In this document: piece by piece, positions 1-8,429 of the stretch | Numbering within the stretch: position 1 is the first letter of the stretch | Layout of the letters: each line of letters starts with the position of its first letter | From: Oscillospiraceae bacterium | GTDB lineage: Bacteria; Bacillota; Clostridia; Oscillospirales; Oscillospiraceae | Direction of reading: 5' to 3' | DNA length: 41,185 nucleotides | Assembly (NCBI GenBank): GCA_902785905.1 | Contig: CADAAM010000073.1 | Span: 1-41,185, forward strand | The notes under the pieces: generated by a model | Database searches by the model: none | Seen by the model: the letters and a program-made list of their open reading frames with translations, nothing else | Told to the model about the DNA's origin: nothing | Translations under genes and position numbers: made by a program

Positions 1-198
1 GAGAATGGCGCTGATGGCGAGATCGAAGTGATCCAGAACATAGAGGGCTTCCTTCGCCCGCATGTCCCCGCGATCCTCGAAAACTCTCATGCGCGCGCGC
101 GTCGTCGAGGCGAAAGCCGTCTCGGCCACGGCAAAAAAGACCGCGCATAAAAGCAGCAGCGCCGCGCAGATAAGCGGCAATCGACTGCCGTCGTCCAT
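1..198 (-). CDS. Hemolysin/CNNM-family membrane protein, N-terminal part (gene runs off the window)
   Basis: The first 66 codons read from an ATG at 198, preceded by a strong AAGGAG site. The residues show a charged start, a hydrophobic helix (about 8-27) with the AETAFAS motif at its end, then a polar stretch rich in Arg. This arrangement is typical of the DUF21/CNNM domain of the hemolysin C/CorC family (membrane proteins linked to Mg2+ or Co2+ efflux, usually followed by CBS and CorC_HlyC domains). Only the first transmembrane segment is visible, so the CBS domains cannot be checked. The family call rests on the N-terminus alone. Confidence 0.6.
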   Translation of the reverse strand, partial: MDDGSRLPLICAALLLLCAVFFAVAETAFASTTRARMRVFEDRGDMRAKEALYVLDHFDLAISAIL

Positions 199-335
199 AA
201 AGGATCAACATCTCCTTTGTTTCTGAAATATCTTATAGTATATCATGCCGCGTCCTTTCCGTCAATCACTGCCGCTGCAAAAAGTCTCCCTCTCTGAGGG
301 GGTCTCTGTCCGACACACATCGTGGTAAATGGGAA

Positions 336-361
336 CCCCCTCGGGCAGAAGCCCGAGGGGG
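336..361 (-). terminator. Hairpin terminator of the LRR protein gene
   Basis: An 11-bp perfect stem (336-346 with 351-361) has a 4-base loop. It lies 25 bases past the stop codon of the LRR gene. The T-tract on the minus strand is weak (TTCCC). Confidence 0.6.
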
Positions 362-385
362 TAAGTTGTTTGTACTGATTTGTTA

Positions 386-2110
386 TTACGCGATATGCGG
401 ATAAATTAGATTGATGCCCTTATCGACATAGAGACTGCAAATGGTGCCGCCGTCTCCCGGAATCTCTTCGCCGTTTGTAAATCTTACTATCGTTAAACCG
501 TCGTCAGTATTATACTCCTGTCGTTTTCCGTTTTGAACCAGATCGACGAGCACATCGCACGGTGAAATATCCAGGCTGGTAAGCCTGTTGCCTTGAATGC
601 CAAGGAAGCACAGCCCCGGATTGTTGCTGAGGTTGACACTTTGCAGTCTGTTGTTATGCAGATGCAGCCTGTAGAGCTTCGGATTATGGCTGACATCGAT
701 GCTGGTCAGAGAATTGTCTCCGCATCCGAGCACCTGCAGATTGGGAAGGCCGCTCACGTCGATCCCAGCTAACCGATTGCCTCTCACGCCGAAGTTCACA
801 AGATTTGTATTGTTGCCAAGCCTGATCTCTGTCAGCTGATTGAAATCGCAAATAAAGCTGGTAAGCGCCGTATTGTTTCTGAGATCCAGACTGCTGAGGT
901 TGTTGTAATCGAGATTAAAGCTTTTTAAATTGGTATTATAACTCAGGTCGATACTTGTCAGCTTATTATTTTCACAGCGCAAACTTTCCAAGGCCGTGCA
1001 GCCGCTGACGTTCAAGCTTGTCAAACTGTTGTTGTTGCAGAGTAATTGGGTCAAAGCCGTGTGATTACTCAGACTCAGGCTTGTGAGGCTGTTGTTGCCG
1101 CATTTTAATCTTGCCAGTGCCATTTGGTTGCTCAAATTCAGACTTGTCAGCCCACACTCATAGCAGTAAAGATTCTGCAGTTTCGTGTTATAAGTCAGGT
1201 TCAGAGTTGAGATTGGATTGTGCGAACAAGAAATCTGTGTCAGTTCTTTATTGTTGGATACATCGAGAGAACTGATATTGTTTGCCCAGCACCATAAACT
1301 CTGCAGCTTGGGATTCCGGCTTACATTGAGCGATGTCAGCTGATTCAACGGACATTCCAGATATACCAGCTCCGGGTTGTTCGTCAAATTGAGCGAGGTG
1401 AGATTGTTGCCGTATCTATGCCAAACGCCATCTTCCTGCTTTTCTGTACCGCAGCTTAGCGTCTGCAGCGCGGTGTTTTTGCTCACATCCAGGCTGGAAA
1501 GCTGGTTGCCGGCAACGCCAAGTGTTTTCAGCTTTGTATTCTTGCTCACATCCAACTCGGTAAGGCTGTTGAGACCGCAGTCGAGATACGTCAGCTCCGT
1601 AAAGTATTCCACTCCCTTGAGGCTTGAAATCCCCATCCGATAGCACTCGATCCTCGTGGCCACGCTGATCTCCGCCTTGTTCAGTGAGCCGTTTCCGTCA
1701 CTGTCAAAATTGTCGGCGATATAGCCGCGGAAACTGCTGTCCGGAAAACATCTCGAATTAAGGGGAATAAAGCATTGTCCGTCGGAAAACCAGGCAGCCG
1801 TATCCAGCAGCGGATCATTGCCTGCTCCGATACTGATGTCAAAGCCCGACAGTGGCCTGTTAAAATGTACCTCCCTCAGCCCGTCGCAGCCGTAAAAGGC
1901 CCCGTCTTCTATGCGTGTCACGCTCGCCGGGATGGTCACGCTTGTGATATTCCTGCATCCCGCGAAGGCTTCGCTCTCAATGACCGTCGTATTCTCCGGG
2001 ATCGTGATGCCGGCCGAAGAGGCGTTTGCCTCCTCAGCAAAAGCCGTCTGCCCCAGGCACAGAACCAGGCAGAGCAGCAAGAGCACAGTGATACGCAGCA
2101 TGGTCTTCAT
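386..2110 (-). CDS. Secreted leucine-rich-repeat protein
   Basis: 574 residues. Residues 1-25 form a signal peptide (basic start, Leu-rich core, AFA end). Residues 34-85 hold two BspA-type LRR_5 repeats (pattern IPENTTVIESEAFAGC). Residues 136-147 form an EF-hand-like calcium loop (DSDGNGSLNKAE). From about 165 to 530 there are some 16 repeats of 21-23 residues with the pattern L-x-x-L-x-V/L-S-x-N, close to the internalin-like LRRs of gut bacteria. The C-terminus is a short beta-rich tail without LPXTG or a membrane anchor, so the protein is probably released or non-covalently attached. The start is supported by GGAGG ten bases upstream. The gene stands alone, with its own promoter at 2166-2194 and a terminator at 336-361. 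A role in adhesion or ligand binding is inferred from the family only. Confidence 0.85.
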   Translation of the reverse strand: MKTMLRITVLLLLCLVLCLGQTAFAEEANASSAGITIPENTTVIESEAFAGCRNITSVTIPASVTRIEDGAFYGCDGLREVHFNRPLSGFDISIGAGNDPLLDTAAWFSDGQCFIPLNSRCFPDSSFRGYIADNFDSDGNGSLNKAEISVATRIECYRMGISSLKGVEYFTELTYLDCGLNSLTELDVSKNTKLKTLGVAGNQLSSLDVSKNTALQTLSCGTEKQEDGVWHRYGNNLTSLNLTNNPELVYLECPLNQLTSLNVSRNPKLQSLWCWANNISSLDVSNNKELTQISCSHNPISTLNLTYNTKLQNLYCYECGLTSLNLSNQMALARLKCGNNSLTSLSLSNHTALTQLLCNNNSLTSLNVSGCTALESLRCENNKLTSIDLSYNTNLKSFNLDYNNLSSLDLRNNTALTSFICDFNQLTEIRLGNNTNLVNFGVRGNRLAGIDVSGLPNLQVLGCGDNSLTSIDVSHNPKLYRLHLHNNRLQSVNLSNNPGLCFLGIQGNRLTSLDISPCDVLVDLVQNGKRQEYNTDDGLTIVRFTNGEEIPGDGGTICSLYVDKGINLIYPHIA

Positions 2111-2165
2111 GGCGTTTCCTCCCGTATTGCCAAAGCTTTGAAATTTTTTATACCTTTTTGATTTG

Positions 2166-2194
2166 ATTATACTTTAACTATATTTAAAAGGCAA
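2166..2194 (-). promoter_or_regulatory. Sigma-A promoter of the LRR gene
   Basis: On the minus strand, TTGCCT (2194-2189) is followed after 17 bases by TATAAT (2171-2166). It lies 56 bases before the start codon. Confidence 0.6.
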
Positions 2195-2245
2195 ACATAA
2201 TATAGCAAAATAAACACCTCATGGTCTGAAAAGAAGCGCAGACGA

Positions 2246-2273
2246 TTGCATTGCCGGAAAAATCCTGTATAAT
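2246..2273 (+). promoter_or_regulatory. Sigma-A promoter of the phytase-like gene
   Basis: TTGCAT (2246-2251), a 16-base spacer, then TATAAT (2268-2273). It predicts a 5' leader of about 125 bases before the ATG at 2408. This promoter and the one at 2166-2194 are divergent and about 50 bases apart. Confidence 0.55.
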
Positions 2274-2407
2274 GGAAATGTCATCCGGCAGGACGTATGG
2301 TCTTTGAAAAATAAGGAGATATGCCGAAACACAGAGCGAAAGCAAGCCGAAACGCCTGCTCAGCTGAAGAAATCCGGGTGACTGATTAAAAAGCGGGAGG
2401 ATGCCCT

Positions 2408-3418
2408 ATGTTGAAGAACAGAAGAAACTGCTTGATTCGGTCTGTGGTTGTTTGCCTTCTTGTGTCGCTGCTGCTTTCGATACCTTGTGCCGCCTATGGT
2501 GAAGCGGCCGTGCCGTTCATCAGGTTGGACAAGGATGACCCGGATTACTGGCAGGGCGAACTGAGCAATGTGAGACTGATTGCGGGGCAGCTGTATGAGC
2601 TTCAGGAAATGGACGCGGAGTCCGGCGTCGACCCGGACTTTATGCCTTCGGAAGACGGGCTGGATACCCTGTGCATCTCGGGCAGCGCGCAGTTCTCGGC
2701 GCCGCAGTTCAAAGCGCTTGCCTCTGCTTTGCGGGAATGCGCCGGAGACAGAACCGTCTATGTCTTTGATCTGCGCCAGGAAAGCCATGGTTTTGTCAAC
2801 GAGGGGATCCCGCTCTCGTGGTATGGCACTCACAACTGGGCAAACGAGGGAATGACGCTTGCGGAGGTTGAAGCTGACGAAACTGAGCGCCTTGGGGCCA
2901 TGCTTGACAGTACGGTAAAGGCTTACGCCAGAGAAGGTGATTCGCCGATCGAACCGCCGATGGTCATCAGCGTGCAAAGCGTCATGACGGAAAAGGAATT
3001 GGTTGAGAGCGAAGGCTTTGAATACATCAGGCTTCCGATCCGGGATCACAGCTGGCCCACAGCAGAAAGTATTGACGCCTTTGTGTCCTTTGTAAAAAGC
3101 ATTGATCCGGATCGGGTCTGGCTGCATTTCCACTGCATGGCCGGCAGAGGGCGCACGGGTATCATGATGATGCTTTACGATATGATGATGAATCCGGACG
3201 TGCCGATGCAGGATATTGCTGTCCGCCAGGCAATGACGGGGAGCGGCTATGCTCTTTACACGGAGGATTCCGACAGCTACAAGGTCCCGCTCTATGAGGA
3301 GAAAGCCAGGATGACGCCGTTGTTTTATGAATATGTCCAGCAAAACCGCGAGAGCAACTATGAGGTACCCTGGAGCGTATGGCTGGAAGAACAGAAAGCA
3401 CAGCTTCCGGCGGCATAG
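2408..3418 (+). CDS. Secreted protein-tyrosine-phosphatase-like inositol polyphosphatase (phytase)
   Basis: 336 residues. Residues 1-31 are a signal peptide. The cysteine-phosphatase P-loop is HCMAGRGRTG, with catalytic Cys243 and Arg249 in the CX5R signature. A general-acid loop lies about 30 residues earlier: DHSWPT, with Asp213. The spacing and wording (DHxWPT, then WLHFHC) match the PTP-like phytases known from Selenomonas and related anaerobes, which remove phosphates stepwise from myo-inositol hexakisphosphate outside the cytoplasm. GGGAGG precedes the ATG. The gene stands alone between a promoter at 2246 and a terminator at 3615. Activity on phytate is inferred; other inositol phosphates or phosphoproteins are possible substrates. 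Confidence 0.8.
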   Translation: MLKNRRNCLIRSVVVCLLVSLLLSIPCAAYGEAAVPFIRLDKDDPDYWQGELSNVRLIAGQLYELQEMDAESGVDPDFMPSEDGLDTLCISGSAQFSAPQFKALASALRECAGDRTVYVFDLRQESHGFVNEGIPLSWYGTHNWANEGMTLAEVEADETERLGAMLDSTVKAYAREGDSPIEPPMVISVQSVMTEKELVESEGFEYIRLPIRDHSWPTAESIDAFVSFVKSIDPDRVWLHFHCMAGRGRTGIMMMLYDMMMNPDVPMQDIAVRQAMTGSGYALYTEDSDSYKVPLYEEKARMTPLFYEYVQQNRESNYEVPWSVWLEEQKAQLPAA

Positions 3419-3614
3419 AAACCCGGGGACGCGGGAAATTTGCAGCCTGAATCTGCGCGCGAAAGCTCAGAGATGCTATGCATGAAATCTCTTCAGACCT
3501 CTGTGCATCCCCGGCCTCAGGCACATATCGCGGCAGCACTTTGTGAGAAGGGCAGAGCAAAGCATTTCATATACGATTGCTGCCCGCTTGTCATAAAGCA
3601 AAGATGAAAGAGAA

Positions 3615-3653
3615 AAAATACCCCGTACCGCAAAAATCGGTACGGGGTATTTT
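3615..3653. terminator. Bidirectional intrinsic terminator
   Basis: A stem of about 16 bp (3615-3630 with 3638-3653) has A-rich and T-rich flanks on the two sides. It lies between the convergent phytase-like gene and the diguanylate cyclase gene. Apart from this hairpin, 3419-3760 holds no gene I can support. Confidence 0.8.
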
Positions 3654-3760
3654 CCTGGAAAGAATTACAAAAGCCAATAATAGGGTCAAAAGGAAAAAAG
3701 GGCCAAGCTGACAGGCTGTTATCAAATAAGGGGATGGATCAAAACCTGCTTGCGAAGCGG

Positions 3761-4858
3761 TTATCTTTTCCGCCGCTCTTTCCCGGCGGCTTGATAATAC
3801 TTGCTCTTGTATTCATACATTCTCAGGTCCGCTGCTTTCAAGAGTGAATCCGAATCTGAAAACTCCTCTGTAGACGCAGCGCCGTATGAAATGGAAATAC
3901 CGTTGATAAACTGTCCTTTCCAGTCAGCGCAGATTTTCTCCATCCGCTCCAGGCACTTCTTTGCTTCGATTTCCGATTTTTCCATGATTACTATGAATTC
4001 GTCGCCGCCGAGACGGTAGATGGTATCGATCCCGTCAAAACTTCTCCCAAGGCATTCTGCCGAGCCGATGATCAGCTCATCGCCTGCTTCGTGTCCAAGG
4101 GTGTCGTTTGCCTCTTTCAGCCCGTTAATATCCGCCATGACCACTGTGCAGGGAACGGGCAGCCGCTTTGAAAGCTGCTCAACTTTTTCGGAATAGGCCC
4201 GCCTGTTCTGAAGGCCGGTCATCTGATCATAATAGGCATATCTGGTCTGCAGTTCAGCCAGCTGCATGGCAGATTCGGCGAAAACAAAGCGCTCGAATCG
4301 GGTCCTGTTGATGAAATGCCCCATCAGGATTCCGACTGTTCCGAATATCAGGAAGAAGGTTACGGTCCATCGGTAAATATCAGGATCCATACGGTTGGAG
4401 CCGGCAATCACCAGCACCAAAAAATCTATCAAAATCAGCGCAATCGTTGACAGCGTATCCGTGATGTAACTGACCGGGACAATCAGCAGCGTGCAGAAGA
4501 TGACGGCAGAGCGGAGATGGGGTTTCAGAACCGTGATGCCGACACCCGCGCCAAGCAGCGCTATGTTCAGCGCCGTCTCGACCGCCGGTACAAGCCGCAG
4601 ATGTCTTGGACAGACATAGAGCGCAAGAAACAGCGAAACGCCGCAGATAAGCAGAACGACGATATAGACGGGGAGGCAATCGATATACTCCGGATCCGTG
4701 CGGGACATGATCAGGCTGAAGGACCAGAAGATGAGCTGGATCACCGCCCAGAAGATCGCGGCTTTCCGGTTGTCCTCCCGGATATCCTTCCGGATTTTTT
4801 CATTGTTGTTCTGGAGGACACCTGTAAACAACAATTCATTTTTTATCTTTGAAAGCAT
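3761..4858 (-). CDS. Membrane-bound diguanylate cyclase (GGDEF)
   Basis: 365 residues. A cytoplasmic N-terminus of about 35 residues is followed by about six hydrophobic segments (35-182) and a GGDEF domain (about 205-360). The active-site motif GGDEF is intact at 284-288, and the substrate-site motif DxLTGLxNRR appears as DQMTGLQNRR (211-220). The protein should make cyclic di-GMP from two GTP at the membrane. The inhibitory I-site, normally RxxD nine residues before GGDEF, reads DGID (275-278), so product feedback through this site is unlikely. The start ATG has GAGG five bases upstream. The membrane part matches no sensor domain I recognise (MASE-like in layout). The gene is monocistronic. 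Confidence 0.9.
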   Translation of the reverse strand: MLSKIKNELLFTGVLQNNNEKIRKDIREDNRKAAIFWAVIQLIFWSFSLIMSRTDPEYIDCLPVYIVVLLICGVSLFLALYVCPRHLRLVPAVETALNIALLGAGVGITVLKPHLRSAVIFCTLLIVPVSYITDTLSTIALILIDFLVLVIAGSNRMDPDIYRWTVTFFLIFGTVGILMGHFINRTRFERFVFAESAMQLAELQTRYAYYDQMTGLQNRRAYSEKVEQLSKRLPVPCTVVMADINGLKEANDTLGHEAGDELIIGSAECLGRSFDGIDTIYRLGGDEFIVIMEKSEIEAKKCLERMEKICADWKGQFINGISISYGAASTEEFSDSDSLLKAADLRMYEYKSKYYQAAGKERRKR

Positions 4859-5070
4859 TTCAATTCCTCCTCAGTCATTGCTTTTACAAGCTCCGCACTT
4901 CGTCGTATGACAATGCCTTCAAGACTATTATATCCATGCGGATGTACCTCTTCTCTCTTTTGTGGACATGTAACTATCAGTACAACATATTCCGGCAAAA
5001 AAAACAAGCCCTATTTTTTACGGTAACTCCGCAAAAGTCTTTCCGTCTTTCAGCCCTTGCAAGAATTGTG

Positions 5071-5096
5071 GAGCACGCCGTGACACACGGCGTGCG
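5071..5096. repeat. Left 26-bp direct repeat (target duplication) of element copy 1
   Basis: Identical to 5258-5283. The repeat is itself a palindrome, with arms CACGCCGTG and CACGGCGTG around ACA. It belongs to the reading frame of the interrupted gene, where it encodes EHAVTHGV. Confidence 0.75.
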
Positions 5097-5257
5097 CAGA
5101 CTGTAGACAAACCCTTGCAAAGCAAGTTGGTCTTGTAAGGGGGATCTGTGAAGGGGGACGGGGAGTCCTCCTTCACGTACAATCTATGCAAAAATGGGAA
5201 CTTTTTCGGAAGTTCCCATTTTTGCCCTTCAAGCTGTCGACACTTTGTCGACAGCTT
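5097..5257 (+). mobile_element. MITE-like element, family 1, copy 1 (complete)
   Basis: 161 bp, non-coding. The left end AGACTGTAGACAAA and the right end TTTGTCGACAGCTT are imperfect inverted repeats (11 of 14 match). Inside are a GTGAAGG.../...CCTTCAC hairpin, a perfect hairpin with arms of 16 bases (5188-5225) that has A-tracts and T-tracts and so can terminate transcription in both directions, and the right palindrome centred at 5244. It is about 90 percent identical to copy 2 (21936-22095), which lies in the opposite orientation. Flanking 26-bp direct repeats mark an insertion. There is no transposase, so it must be mobilised in trans if it is still active. Confidence 0.7.
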
Positions 5258-5283
5258 GAGCACGCCGTGACACACGGCGTGCG
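5258..5283. repeat. Right 26-bp direct repeat (target duplication) of element copy 1
   Basis: Second copy of 5071-5096. Downstream of it the interrupted reading frame continues without a gap. Confidence 0.75.
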
Positions 5284-5564
5284 AGGCCATGCCGACGGCA
5301 GTCCCAATGTCCTGATCAGCGTTCTGCTCGCCAGGGCGATCCGGAGAATGGACCCCGACAGTGAAAAGACGGTGACGGCTGTGGTTGCGCTGGATCACAA
5401 GGCGCAGCTCGGCAGCCGCGAAAACTACCGGATGTTTGTTGATACGGCCATCGTGGATATGCCGAAAGCGCAGGCTGACTATGATAGAAGGCCAGGGGAC
5501 AGCTCATGCTTCAGGCTCAGCCGGAGAACAGCCTTTATTCCCTGAAGACGCGCAGGCTCGGATT

Positions 5565-5706
5565 TGATACTATTTCTTGATTAAATTCTTTAATCAAGAA
5601 AGCCGCAGTTCCTGCGGTGTTTTCAGCGTGAAACGCTGAAAACACGTCTCATACAAGAACCTCTACGCGCCTTATGGTAAAGGTTTTCATGAGGTTCTAG
5701 TATGAG
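5565..5706 (+). repeat. Intergenic hairpin element, family 2, copy A
   Basis: 142 bp running from TGATACTATTTC to TAGTATGAG. It shares these ends and about 90 bp of interior with 28121-28232, which lies in the opposite orientation. It contains a chain of hairpins: TTGATTAAA with TTTAATCAA; CCGCAG with CTGCGG; GTGTTTTCAGCGT with its complement (loop GAA); and an outer pair CTCATAC...GAACCTC with GAGGTTC...GTATGAG. Relative to copy B it lacks 23 bp, one arm of an ATGAAAACCTTTAA hairpin. The first bases of the element supply the stop region of the upstream gene remnant. Confidence 0.7.
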
Positions 5707-5799
5707 AAGATGGAGCAGCTGCCGGGGCAGACATCCCTCATACGGGCTTCTGCCCGGAGCCTGAGGAGACATCGCCTTTTATGGAAAAACGGATAAAAG

Positions 5800-5852
5800 G
5801 AATACCGGCAAATGTGCAGAGAAGCATGAAGCGCAGCACTTTGCCGGTATTC
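5800..5852 (-). terminator. Long inverted repeat, probable terminator of the phosphatase/STAS operon
   Basis: A perfect 13-bp stem (5800-5812 with 5840-5852) encloses a further GTGC/GCAC pairing and a loop. On the minus strand it is followed by CTTTTAT. It lies about 150 bases past the STAS stop codon; 5853-6001 holds no supportable gene. Confidence 0.45.
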
Positions 5853-6001
5853 GGAGGGGTTCCGTGGGAGGGCTTTTTCCCAAATAGGATATGCCGCTTT
5901 TCGACAGCGCGTAAGTCAAGCCTTCGGACAAGGACCTCGAATGATTTATCCCCGCAAGACGGCCGAGGCGTATGCCTGCTCCGCCGCAGGACAGTATGAC
6001 G

Positions 6002-6301
6002 TCAGTCGACATTCAGGATCTCCAGAAAGCCGGTCAGCGAGAAAACCTTGTGGAGCATGTCGTCTACGCAGACAGCCTTGATGCTGCCGCCGCGGTCTTC
6101 CATCTCCTGCGCGTAGGCGAGAAGAACGCGCAGTCCGGCAGAGGAGATGTAATTGACCTTGGAAAAGTCGATGATCAGGCTGCCCGCGTCCCCGAGCTCC
6201 GCTTCCAGCCGCTGCTGAAAAGCGGGCGCGGTCAGCGTGTCAATGCGTCCCTCGGGACGTACGGTGAGAGTATTTCCTTCCCTTTGTGTTTCAATGTTCA
6301 T
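6002..6301 (-). CDS. STAS-domain anti-anti-sigma factor
   Basis: 99 residues forming a single STAS domain. The conserved helix start YISSAGLRVLL (51-61) carries the serine (53 or 54) that in SpoIIAA/RsbV proteins is phosphorylated by a switch kinase and dephosphorylated by a PP2C phosphatase. The start at 6301 is chosen because GGAGG lies eight bases upstream and the reading from there begins exactly at the domain. The gene lies 26 bases after the SpoIIE/RsbU-type phosphatase gene on the same strand, so the two form an operon and a likely enzyme/substrate pair. No anti-sigma kinase or sigma factor lies nearby, so the output target is not visible. Confidence 0.9.
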   Translation of the reverse strand: MNIETQREGNTLTVRPEGRIDTLTAPAFQQRLEAELGDAGSLIIDFSKVNYISSAGLRVLLAYAQEMEDRGGSIKAVCVDDMLHKVFSLTGFLEILNVD

Positions 6302-6327
6302 GTATTGTTCCTCCAAGCTAAAATTTA

Positions 6328-8097
6328 TTAATTCTTTATATTGCCCGCATTGTATTCCGCATCTGCTCCCAGGTAGTGAATGCACAGCATGGTCAGATCG
6401 TCTGCCTGCTCTGCCCGGCCCACAAACGCTTGAATGCTCTTTTTCACGCCCGCCAGGATCTCGTCCGGATTTGTGAGGCCGGGGGTGTTCAAAGCGTCAA
6501 GCAGCCTGTCGGTCCCATAAAAAAGCTGCTTTTCGTTCTCTGCCTCCGTGATGCCGTCCGTATAGACAAAAACCGTGTCGCCGGGAGCCAGCTGCAGCTC
6601 GTAGTCGGTATAGCGTGAGCGCTTCATTCCGCCGAGGACAAAGCCGTGTTTGTCTTGATAAAGGCGGAAAACGCCATCCTCTCCGCGAATTGCCGGTTCC
6701 TCATGCCCCGCGTTGCAGGCTGTGAGCATACCTGTTTGAAGGTTGAGGACGCCCAGCCATACCGTAACGAACATATGGGCGGAGTTGTGCTCGCAGAGCT
6801 GGAGGTTTACATCCGTCAGTATCTCGGCGGGTGTACCGCCGCCGAGCGCCCGGCTGCTGATCATGTTTTTGGCGGACATCATGAACAGCGCCGCGGGAAC
6901 GCCCTTGCCGGACACATCGGCGATTACAAGAGCGAGGTGGTTTTCATCGATAAAGAAGAAATCATAAAAATCGCCGCCGACCTCTCTGGCCGGAGCCATG
7001 GATGCACCGAGTGCAAATCCGCTGTGCCCGGAGAAGTCCGCCCCAAGCTCGGGCAGCGCATGGCGCTGAATCTGCCCGGCAAGATCGAGCTCTGTACGAA
7101 TACGCTCGCGCTCTGCCGTGACCCGGGCCAGATCATGGGTGTAGTCCACGATACGCTCCTGCATGTCGTGGATCTCCTGATAGAGATCACCGATTTCGTC
7201 ATTGGAGCGTAAATCGAGCTTGACTATGTTCTCCGCAGTATAGGCTTTTTCGCCTGACGTAAAGCTGCAGACATCCTCCTGCAGCCTGCACAGCGGCTTG
7301 ATTGCGATGCGCCGGACAAAAAACAGGTTGAGCATGATGGCCGCCGCAGTCACCAGCAGGATGAGGACCACGCAGTTGAAAAGGAACATGTTGCGCTCAT
7401 GCACAATATCGTTCATGTCGATATCTGCGGAGATGAGAGCGACCGGCTCGTTCGTGGAGAAGCGGCAAACAGGCTCACAGGCGGTACAGAGCCATCCGTA
7501 CTCACTGCGATAGACCGTCGCCGGGATCCGCGAGTTGGCTTCATATTGCTGAAATTCATCGATATAAGACTCCGTTGAGCCGATATTCAGCAGGCTTTCG
7601 CCCGGGTCTATCAGATTGTAGGTCAAGTCGCCCAAATCCCGCTGAATATAGAGATTGGAGAGCGGGAAGGATTCCTCGACCGACAGGAGCTCTTCACAGC
7701 AGTATTGATAATCGTCCATGAGGCTGCGTTCCGGAGCCGCGCTTTCTTTGAAGGAATACCTGCTTTTCATCCAGGCCTCAATCAGACCGGGATCGTTTGC
7801 CTGAACAGCCCGCGCCCGGAGAGAACGGAATTCATCCGTGTCGAGTTCGTTCCATAAATGGATAATCATAGCGTTGTCATCAGCAGAGCTGTTGAAGAGT
7901 TTGCTGACGTTCAGGGCTGCAAGCTCGGCCTGATCAAAGCAGATCCGGTCAATCTGCTGGCAATGCACATAGAATGCCAGCAAAAACACGCTGAGTGAGC
8001 TGAGCAGAACGGCGTTCAAAATCAGCAGATTCAGCTTGTACCGAAGGGAGAACCTTCCCGCTTTCCTGTTTCTGTGCGATGCTGTTTGTGTATCCAA
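6328..8097 (-). CDS. Membrane HAMP-PP2C (RsbU/SpoIIE-type) serine phosphatase
   Basis: 589 residues. Transmembrane helix 1 (about 21-45), an extracellular sensor region (46-238), helix 2 (239-261), a HAMP linker (262-320), a coiled-coil stretch (about 310-345) and a SpoIIE-type PP2C domain (about 345-580). Metal-binding motifs are visible: VGGDFYDF (373-380) and IADVSGKGVPAALFM (392-406), with a later DDLTML near the end. The protein should dephosphorylate the STAS protein encoded just downstream, in response to an outside signal. The start is TTG at 8097, chosen because GGAGG is eight bases upstream and no in-frame ATG fits better. The sensor region matches nothing I recognise. Promoter at 8134-8162. 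Confidence 0.9.
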   Translation of the reverse strand: MDTQTASHRNRKAGRFSLRYKLNLLILNAVLLSSLSVFLLAFYVHCQQIDRICFDQAELAALNVSKLFNSSADDNAMIIHLWNELDTDEFRSLRARAVQANDPGLIEAWMKSRYSFKESAAPERSLMDDYQYCCEELLSVEESFPLSNLYIQRDLGDLTYNLIDPGESLLNIGSTESYIDEFQQYEANSRIPATVYRSEYGWLCTACEPVCRFSTNEPVALISADIDMNDIVHERNMFLFNCVVLILLVTAAAIMLNLFFVRRIAIKPLCRLQEDVCSFTSGEKAYTAENIVKLDLRSNDEIGDLYQEIHDMQERIVDYTHDLARVTAERERIRTELDLAGQIQRHALPELGADFSGHSGFALGASMAPAREVGGDFYDFFFIDENHLALVIADVSGKGVPAALFMMSAKNMISSRALGGGTPAEILTDVNLQLCEHNSAHMFVTVWLGVLNLQTGMLTACNAGHEEPAIRGEDGVFRLYQDKHGFVLGGMKRSRYTDYELQLAPGDTVFVYTDGITEAENEKQLFYGTDRLLDALNTPGLTNPDEILAGVKKSIQAFVGRAEQADDLTMLCIHYLGADAEYNAGNIKN

Positions 8098-8133
8098 TGG
8101 CTATGCCTCCGATATCTGGGACGATTCAAAAGC

Positions 8134-8162
8134 AGTATAACACGCCTCACCATCAGCGGCAA
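8134..8162 (-). promoter_or_regulatory. Sigma-A promoter of the phosphatase/STAS operon
   Basis: On the minus strand, TTGCCG (8162-8157), 17 bases, TATACT (8139-8134), 37 bases before the TTG start. The rest of 8163-8372 shows no gene. Confidence 0.55.
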
Positions 8163-8372
8163 GGAAAAGAGTCAGATGAAAGAGTATTTCAATCGGAATC
8201 ACAAAAAAACAGCGGAACGGAGCTCTGCAAAATGTGTTCCGTTACCCGGCTGCTTCACGATTTCTGCGATCCTGCCGCTTACTCTGCGCTGCATCGGACT
8301 GCTGATCATGAAGCAGACCCCAGAGAACCGATCAGTCGCTGAGCCGAACGACGCGGCTGTTTGCGGCCACCA

Positions 8373-8416
8373 AAGCACAGCGCCCCAACGGACTTGTCCG
8401 TTGGGGCGCTGTGCTT
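8373..8416 (-). terminator. Strong hairpin terminator after the surface-protein gene
   Basis: A perfect 20-bp stem (8373-8392 with 8397-8416) has a 4-base loop. It follows the stop codon of the oadB tail remnant, not directly that of the 976-residue protein. Confidence 0.7.
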
Positions 8417-8429
8417 ATGGGGTCTGAAA

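Larger units (their letters stand above)
5010..5578 (+). pseudogene. Remnant of a condensation-domain-like (acyltransferase-type) gene, split by a mobile element
   Basis: One reading frame runs through about 5010-5096, is interrupted by the 187-bp insertion of the repeat element, and resumes at 5284. Joining the flanks gives EHAVTHGVRGHADGSPNVLI and then VLLARAIRRMDPDSEKTV. Near 5484 the frame shifts again, and the last part (GQLMLQAQPENSLYSLKTRR) is read in another frame up to 5578. The SPNVLIS-like and QLMLQAQPEN wording recalls small condensation/alcohol-acetyltransferase-like proteins of Clostridia. No start codon or catalytic HHxxxDG motif is visible. The family name is from memory and tentative; the presence of a broken coding sequence is more certain. 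Confidence 0.45.

Noticed and set aside
386..2110. Short periodic motifs considered as DNA repeats
   Set aside because: They reflect the leucine-rich repeats of the encoded protein.
5800..5852. Long imperfect palindrome considered as an integron attC site
   Set aside because: No GTTRRRY/RYYYAAC end boxes and no integrase; a terminator is simpler.
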